Origin: CAYXDO01 sp964463485
GTDB taxonomy: Bacteria; Myxococcota; Kuafuiibacteriia; Kuafuiibacteriales; Kuafuiibacteriaceae
DNA length: 49,501 nt
Assembly (NCBI GenBank): GCA_964463485.1
Contig: CAYXDO010000078.1
Location: 1 to 49,501 of the forward strand
Direction: 5' to 3'
Shown here in pieces: positions 45,860 through 49,501 of this stretch. The notes under the pieces are model-generated. The model saw only the letters and a list, made by a program, of their open reading frames with translations. It had not been told where the DNA came from and did no database searches. A program made the translations under genes and the position numbers. Each line of letters starts with the position of its first letter. Position 1 is the first letter of the stretch.

Positions 45860-47641
45860 GTGACCTCGAATGGTGCAGAGCGCGAGCTCCTGATCGGGTT
45901 GCTCTCCGAGGCGCTCGGGCTCGCTCCTCCGGAAGTCTTGGCCAACTGCGCGGAGACCTGGATCGGCCAGCAGAGGCCCTCCCTGGGTGACGAGCTCGAG
46001 CGGGTGGGTGCTCTGAAGCCCGAGCACCGCTCCGCGATCGAACGCATGGTGAACGTTTTGGTAGAGGCCCACGGCGGAGCGGCGGCGGCCCTCGGAGCCG
46101 TTGGAGGGTCCGCGCGTCTTCGGCAGGCCTTCGACGGGAGAGTGGCCTTCGAGACCGGAACCGAGCCGACGATCGCTCCGAAGTCCCGTCCGCCGGTGGA
46201 CGAAGCGACCACCGTGACTCCGGAGACGGCCGGTCGTTACCTGTCTTCGGACCGCGGAGGCGACGAGCTCGGGCGCGGTGGGATAGGGCGAGTGTTGGCC
46301 GCCGTGGATGATCATCTCGGTCGGGAGGTCGCGATCAAGGAGATCCAGCTTCGGCATCGCGAGGGTTCGGGCTCGGACTCAGCGGCGATTCTCGGTCGAT
46401 TCTTGCGGGAAGCGAGAGTCACCGCGCAGCTCGAGCATCCCAACATCATCCCCGTCTACGAGCTCGGGCAGCGAAAGTCGGGTGATTATTACTACGCGAT
46501 GAAGTTGGTTCGCGGCTCGTCGCTCGCCAAGGCGCTCGAGAGTGCGACATCCCTGGAAGAGCGTCTCGCGTTGTTGCCGCACTTCGTAGATCTTTGCCAA
46601 GCCATCGCCTACGCGCACAGCCGAGGCGTCGTACACCGGGACATCAAGCCCCAGAACGTGATGGTGGGGGAGTTCGGGGAGACGCTGGTGCTCGACTGGG
46701 GTCTGGCCAAGGTCCGCGGCAAGTCGGACATCGTGAGCGCGGAGCTGGAGCGTGGGCTGAATCTGAAAGACAGCGTGCTCGAGACCATGCCCGGCGTGCC
46801 GCACGGAACGCCCGCGTACATGTCTCCGGAGCAGTGTCAGGGTGACATTGGGGCGATCGACGAGCGGTCCGACGTGTGGGCCCTCGGGGTGGTGTTGTAT
46901 CAGATTCTGACGGGAAAGCTCCCATTCACGAGCCCGAACGCAATGTCGCTCCTGGTGAGTATCACTCGTGACCCTTTGCCGTCGATTCGGTCGGTCTGCG
47001 CCGAGGCTCCGCTCGAGCTCGCGGCGGTGTCTGAGCGTGCACTCACCCGAGACAAGGCCGGTCGTTATCGAAGCGCCAAGGAGCTCGCGGAGGAAGTCCA
47101 GGCCTATCAGAGCGGCGGCCGCGTCGATGCCTACCGATACGGCAGCCTCGAGCTCCTCAAGCGATTTCTCGCCGCCCACCGCGCGGAGGTGGTCGTCGCC
47201 GTCGTCGCTCTCGTCGTGCTCATGGGTATGGGTGTCGCTGCCTATGTGCAGGTGCTGGGCGAACGCGACCGAGCCTTTCGGGCCGAAGCGGAGGGAAAGA
47301 AGAGCATCGCCGACGCGCTCGGCGAGCACGCTCGAAGCAGCGCGCTCGAGCTCGATTTCACCTCCGCCGAGATATACTCGACCGAAGCTCTGACCTATGG
47401 GCCCCAAGCGTTTGCGCGGGCTCTTGATGTCGCTTCCTCAGCGCTGGCGTCCCACGCTCGCCTGGCAGACCGTCACTTGGAGCGCGTGCCACGTCGTTCG
47501 CGTATCGGCGGATGGCCGACGGTTCGCCTGCGCGGCCGGGCCCGAGGCCTCGATCTGGGCCGCCGACTCCGGGCAGGAGGTTCGGACCTTGCGCACCGAA
47601 TCGGGATTCATCGAGGACTTCGTATTCTCCTCGGACGGTAG
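45860..47641 (+). CDS. Ser/Thr protein kinase, N-terminal half of a frameshifted kinase-WD40 protein
   Basis: GTG 45860 starts a ~130-residue head, followed by a Hanks-type kinase domain (about 130-420). Visible motifs are LGRGGIGRVLAAVDD (G loop), REVAIKEIQ (Lys near 158), VVHRDIKPQNVMV (catalytic loop), VLDWGLAKV (DFG replaced by DWG), TPAYMSPEQ and DVWALGVVLYQILTG. One membrane helix lies near 445-466 (VVVAVVALVVLMGMGVAAYV). The sensible sequence (LTYGPQAFARALDVASSALAS) ends near 47460; the remaining ~55 codons are noise, and a WD40 protein continues in the next frame. So this is probably one gene broken by a +1/-2 indel at about 47455-47470. Confidence 0.85.
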   Translation: MTSNGAERELLIGLLSEALGLAPPEVLANCAETWIGQQRPSLGDELERVGALKPEHRSAIERMVNVLVEAHGGAAAALGAVGGSARLRQAFDGRVAFETGTEPTIAPKSRPPVDEATTVTPETAGRYLSSDRGGDELGRGGIGRVLAAVDDHLGREVAIKEIQLRHREGSGSDSAAILGRFLREARVTAQLEHPNIIPVYELGQRKSGDYYYAMKLVRGSSLAKALESATSLEERLALLPHFVDLCQAIAYAHSRGVVHRDIKPQNVMVGEFGETLVLDWGLAKVRGKSDIVSAELERGLNLKDSVLETMPGVPHGTPAYMSPEQCQGDIGAIDERSDVWALGVVLYQILTGKLPFTSPNAMSLLVSITRDPLPSIRSVCAEAPLELAAVSERALTRDKAGRYRSAKELAEEVQAYQSGGRVDAYRYGSLELLKRFLAAHRAEVVVAVVALVVLMGMGVAAYVQVLGERDRAFRAEAEGKKSIADALGEHARSSALELDFTSAEIYSTEALTYGPQAFARALDVASSALASHARLADRHLERVPRRSRIGGWPTVRLRGRARGLDLGRRLRAGGSDLAHRIGIHRGLRILLGR

Positions 47642-49349
47642 ACTCGTCGCGTGGGCCCTCGACGATGGCTTCGTCGAAGTCTTCGAGGACGGAGTCAAGA
47701 AGCAGCGGATCGCCGCGCAAGAGGGCGCCGTGCGAGCTATCTCGTTTCTCGACTCGAAGAGGCTCGTTACTCATGGCCGAAGCGGGGCGATCCGAGTCTT
47801 CGACCTCGAGACGGGCAAGCAGATCGGTCCAGATCGCAGCGTCCATCAGGACTGCACCGTCGCCGCGTTTTCGCCCGATGGCGAGACCGCCGCCGCCGGA
47901 TACAAGGGCGGGCGCGTCCGCCTCACGACCCTCTCCGATGGGTCGGTGGCGACGTTCCAGGCTCACCAGAAGGCAGTCTTGTCGCTGTCCTTTTCTGCCG
48001 ACGGTAAGAGGCTCCTGACGACCAGCCGAGACGGTACCGCCGCCGTTTGGTCGGTCGAGAAGACCAGAGTTCGCTCGAGCGGGAGGAGGCCGACCGTCGA
48101 AACAGTGGAGTCGGATTCGAACGCGCTCGAACGCGGCTACCTGCTTCGTCGACTCCACGGTCACGACGGAGATGTCACCGACGCCGAGTTTGCCTCGACG
48201 CGCCCAGGTGAGTCCGTGGTCTTCACGACGAGCCTCGATCGCGTGCTCCGCGTGTTCGACTACAAGTCCGGAGTGGAAATGGCTCGACTCACCGCTCACG
48301 CGGCGCCGCTCATCGGTATCGGCGTCGCGCCCGACGGCGGCACGATCCTCACCGCGGGCACCGATCGCAGTGTTCGTGTCTTCACGTTCGAACACGCCGA
48401 CGATCGAGTGCTGGTCGAGGCTCCAGACTCAGTCCGAGCGATCGCGTTCGCCGCCGACGGCTCGGAAATGGCCGCGGGCACGGAGTCCGGCGCGGTGCGA
48501 GTCTCCGGAGTCAGCTCGCTCGATATCGTTCCCCACGCGCGACCCATCACCGCGTTGGCCTTTGCCCAGCGTTCGGATCGGCTGGCGACCGCGAGCGCCG
48601 AAGAGGGTGTGAAGATAACGTCCCTGAGTGATGAGTTGCTCGTCGCCGACCTGGGCCACCGGGAGGCAGGAGTGCGCGCCATGGCGTTCACACCCGACGG
48701 CCTGGGCCTAGCGATCGCCGGAGAGGACCACATCATTCGCCTGATCGACCCCGCGAACGGTCGGGAGCTCCGGCGGCTCGAAGGCCATACCGGGCCCGTC
48801 GAGTCCATCACCGTCTCGGCGGACGGGCAACTCATCGCCTCTGGGGGCCGAGACCGTTCGATTCGGGTCTGGACGGTGGAGGATGGAAGAGAGTCGCTGC
48901 GCCTCGAGGGTCACATGGGCCCGGTGAGTGCCGTGGTCTTCTCGACGGATGCCAAAGTCATCTACTCCGCGAGCGCGGATCGAACCGTACGACGCTGGGG
49001 CGTGATCGAGCGCGCCGAGTTGGGCCGCGTCCCGCACGACCACGGGGTGCTTTCGTTGGCTCTGGAGCCCGAAGCTGGGTTGCTGGCCACGGTCTCCGAG
49101 AACGGCGAGATCCGCCTCTTCGATGCCGGCTTCTCGGACGTGGCCAGGATGGGTTGCGGACGTGGGCTGGCGAACGTCGTGGCCTTCTCTCCCAAGGAAG
49201 AAATCTTGGCTGCGGGCTGCGCCGACCGGACGGTGCGCCTCTTTCGCCTCGCTTCCTGGTCGACCCCTGCTGACGAGCTGGCCGCCCGGGCGCAGAGTGA
49301 CTTCGGCCTCCGCCTGGTGAAAGCACAACTCGTCATGTCGAAAGAGTGA
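47397..49349 (+). CDS. WD40-repeat C-terminal half of the kinase-WD40 protein
   Basis: From about 47455 this frame continues the kinase protein with TLAWQTVTWSACHVVRVSADG. It then has about 14 WD40-like blades, for example KAVLSLSFSADGKRLLTTSR, GHTGPVESITVSADGQLIAS and GHMGPVSAVVFSTDAK. That is enough for two seven-bladed propellers, expected outside the membrane beyond the kinase helix. The 5' end of the frame overlaps the kinase frame by 245 bp. An independent start (ATG 47397 or 47430) is possible but has no good ribosome site, so a single frameshifted gene is preferred. A hairpin follows the stop at once. Confidence 0.8.
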   Translation: MGPKRLRGLLMSLPQRWRPTLAWQTVTWSACHVVRVSADGRRFACAAGPEASIWAADSGQEVRTLRTESGFIEDFVFSSDGRLVAWALDDGFVEVFEDGVKKQRIAAQEGAVRAISFLDSKRLVTHGRSGAIRVFDLETGKQIGPDRSVHQDCTVAAFSPDGETAAAGYKGGRVRLTTLSDGSVATFQAHQKAVLSLSFSADGKRLLTTSRDGTAAVWSVEKTRVRSSGRRPTVETVESDSNALERGYLLRRLHGHDGDVTDAEFASTRPGESVVFTTSLDRVLRVFDYKSGVEMARLTAHAAPLIGIGVAPDGGTILTAGTDRSVRVFTFEHADDRVLVEAPDSVRAIAFAADGSEMAAGTESGAVRVSGVSSLDIVPHARPITALAFAQRSDRLATASAEEGVKITSLSDELLVADLGHREAGVRAMAFTPDGLGLAIAGEDHIIRLIDPANGRELRRLEGHTGPVESITVSADGQLIASGGRDRSIRVWTVEDGRESLRLEGHMGPVSAVVFSTDAKVIYSASADRTVRRWGVIERAELGRVPHDHGVLSLALEPEAGLLATVSENGEIRLFDAGFSDVARMGCGRGLANVVAFSPKEEILAAGCADRTVRLFRLASWSTPADELAARAQSDFGLRLVKAQLVMSKE

Positions 49350-49371
49350 GGTCGGCGACTCACCGCCGACC
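49350..49371 (+). terminator. Possible terminator hairpin after the WD40 gene
   Basis: The 8-bp arms GGTCGGCG and CGCCGACC pair perfectly around a 6-nt loop, starting at the base after the stop codon. No T-run follows, so it is at most a factor-assisted terminator or an mRNA-protecting hairpin. Confidence 0.5.
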
Positions 49372-49501
49372 CTGCGTGGACTCCTCGCTCGTTCTTCAAA
49401 TGGAGCGCGAGGTAGATGACGTGAAGACTCCAACGATCTCGAGATCTCGTAGTGGCACTCGACGTCGTCCCGTGCTTCTCGGGCCCGCTGAGCGACCTGC
49501 T

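Noticed and set aside
49373..49501. Possible end of a minus-strand gene at the right edge
   Set aside because: One frame (REARDDVECHYEISRSL) and another (VPLRDLEIVGVF) look mildly coding, but the window ends before either can be judged.

Overview
The window looks like chromosomal DNA from a member of the Myxococcota. It is visibly GC-rich. One secreted protease carries myxococcal disulfide repeats and a C-terminal MYXO-CTERM-type sorting signal. There are many lipobox proteins, FHA/TPR and Ser/Thr-kinase/WD40 proteins, and Cys-rich secreted modules typical of that phylum. No rRNA, tRNA, CRISPR array or transposase was recognised.

Layout: (1) 0.27-3.6 kb holds a hypothetical protein, a Lys/Ala-rich helical-repeat protein coupled to a Cys-cluster lipoprotein, and a nucleotidyltransferase-like protein. 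(2) 4.3-12.6 kb is a same-strand run of five closed-up genes on the minus strand: an unknown protein, a small unknown protein, an HNH nuclease, a TPR protein and a 1,704-aa DUF4011-type SF1 helicase with a Vsr/REase-like C-terminus. This is the best candidate for an uncharacterised, defence-like system. (3) 12.9-22 kb is a decayed, rearranged tract. It has a 1.24-kb second copy of the TPR/helicase junction fused to a beheaded OmpA-family gene, a broken paralogue of the helical-repeat gene, a small antitoxin-like gene, a papain-like protein, lipoproteins (one frameshifted), a short helicase relic and palindromic dispersed repeats. (4) 21.9-29.3 kb holds an enoyl-CoA hydratase, a membrane spermidine-synthase-like protein, glutaredoxin, an FHA/TPR membrane protein and a secreted CAP-domain protein. 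(5) 29.6-37.5 kb holds a PLP aminotransferase, a peptidoglycan-binding protein with an L,D-transpeptidase-like motif, SelD, a lipoprotein and an HEFGH metalloprotease. (6) 37.7-42.7 kb has an HD hydrolase, lysoplasmalogenase and LpoB-like operon, divergent from two tandem paralogous HEAT-like exported proteins. (7) 42.8-49.3 kb has a small lipoprotein, an alpha/beta-hydrolase lipoprotein, a radical SAM protein and a Ser/Thr kinase whose WD40 half lies in another frame.

How the genes fit together: the most coherent units are the five-gene nuclease/helicase run (translational coupling at two or more junctions), the OmpA/helical-repeat pair (GTGA overlap, now decayed), the FHA/glutaredoxin pair, and the LpoB/YhhN/HD operon (9-nt gap, then ATGA overlap). 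Frameshifts and stops cluster in the 13-21.6 kb tract, with one more at 47.4 kb. Large genes elsewhere are intact, so local decay is more likely than generally poor sequence, although homopolymer errors cannot be excluded. All family assignments rest on motifs read by eye; no database search was run.
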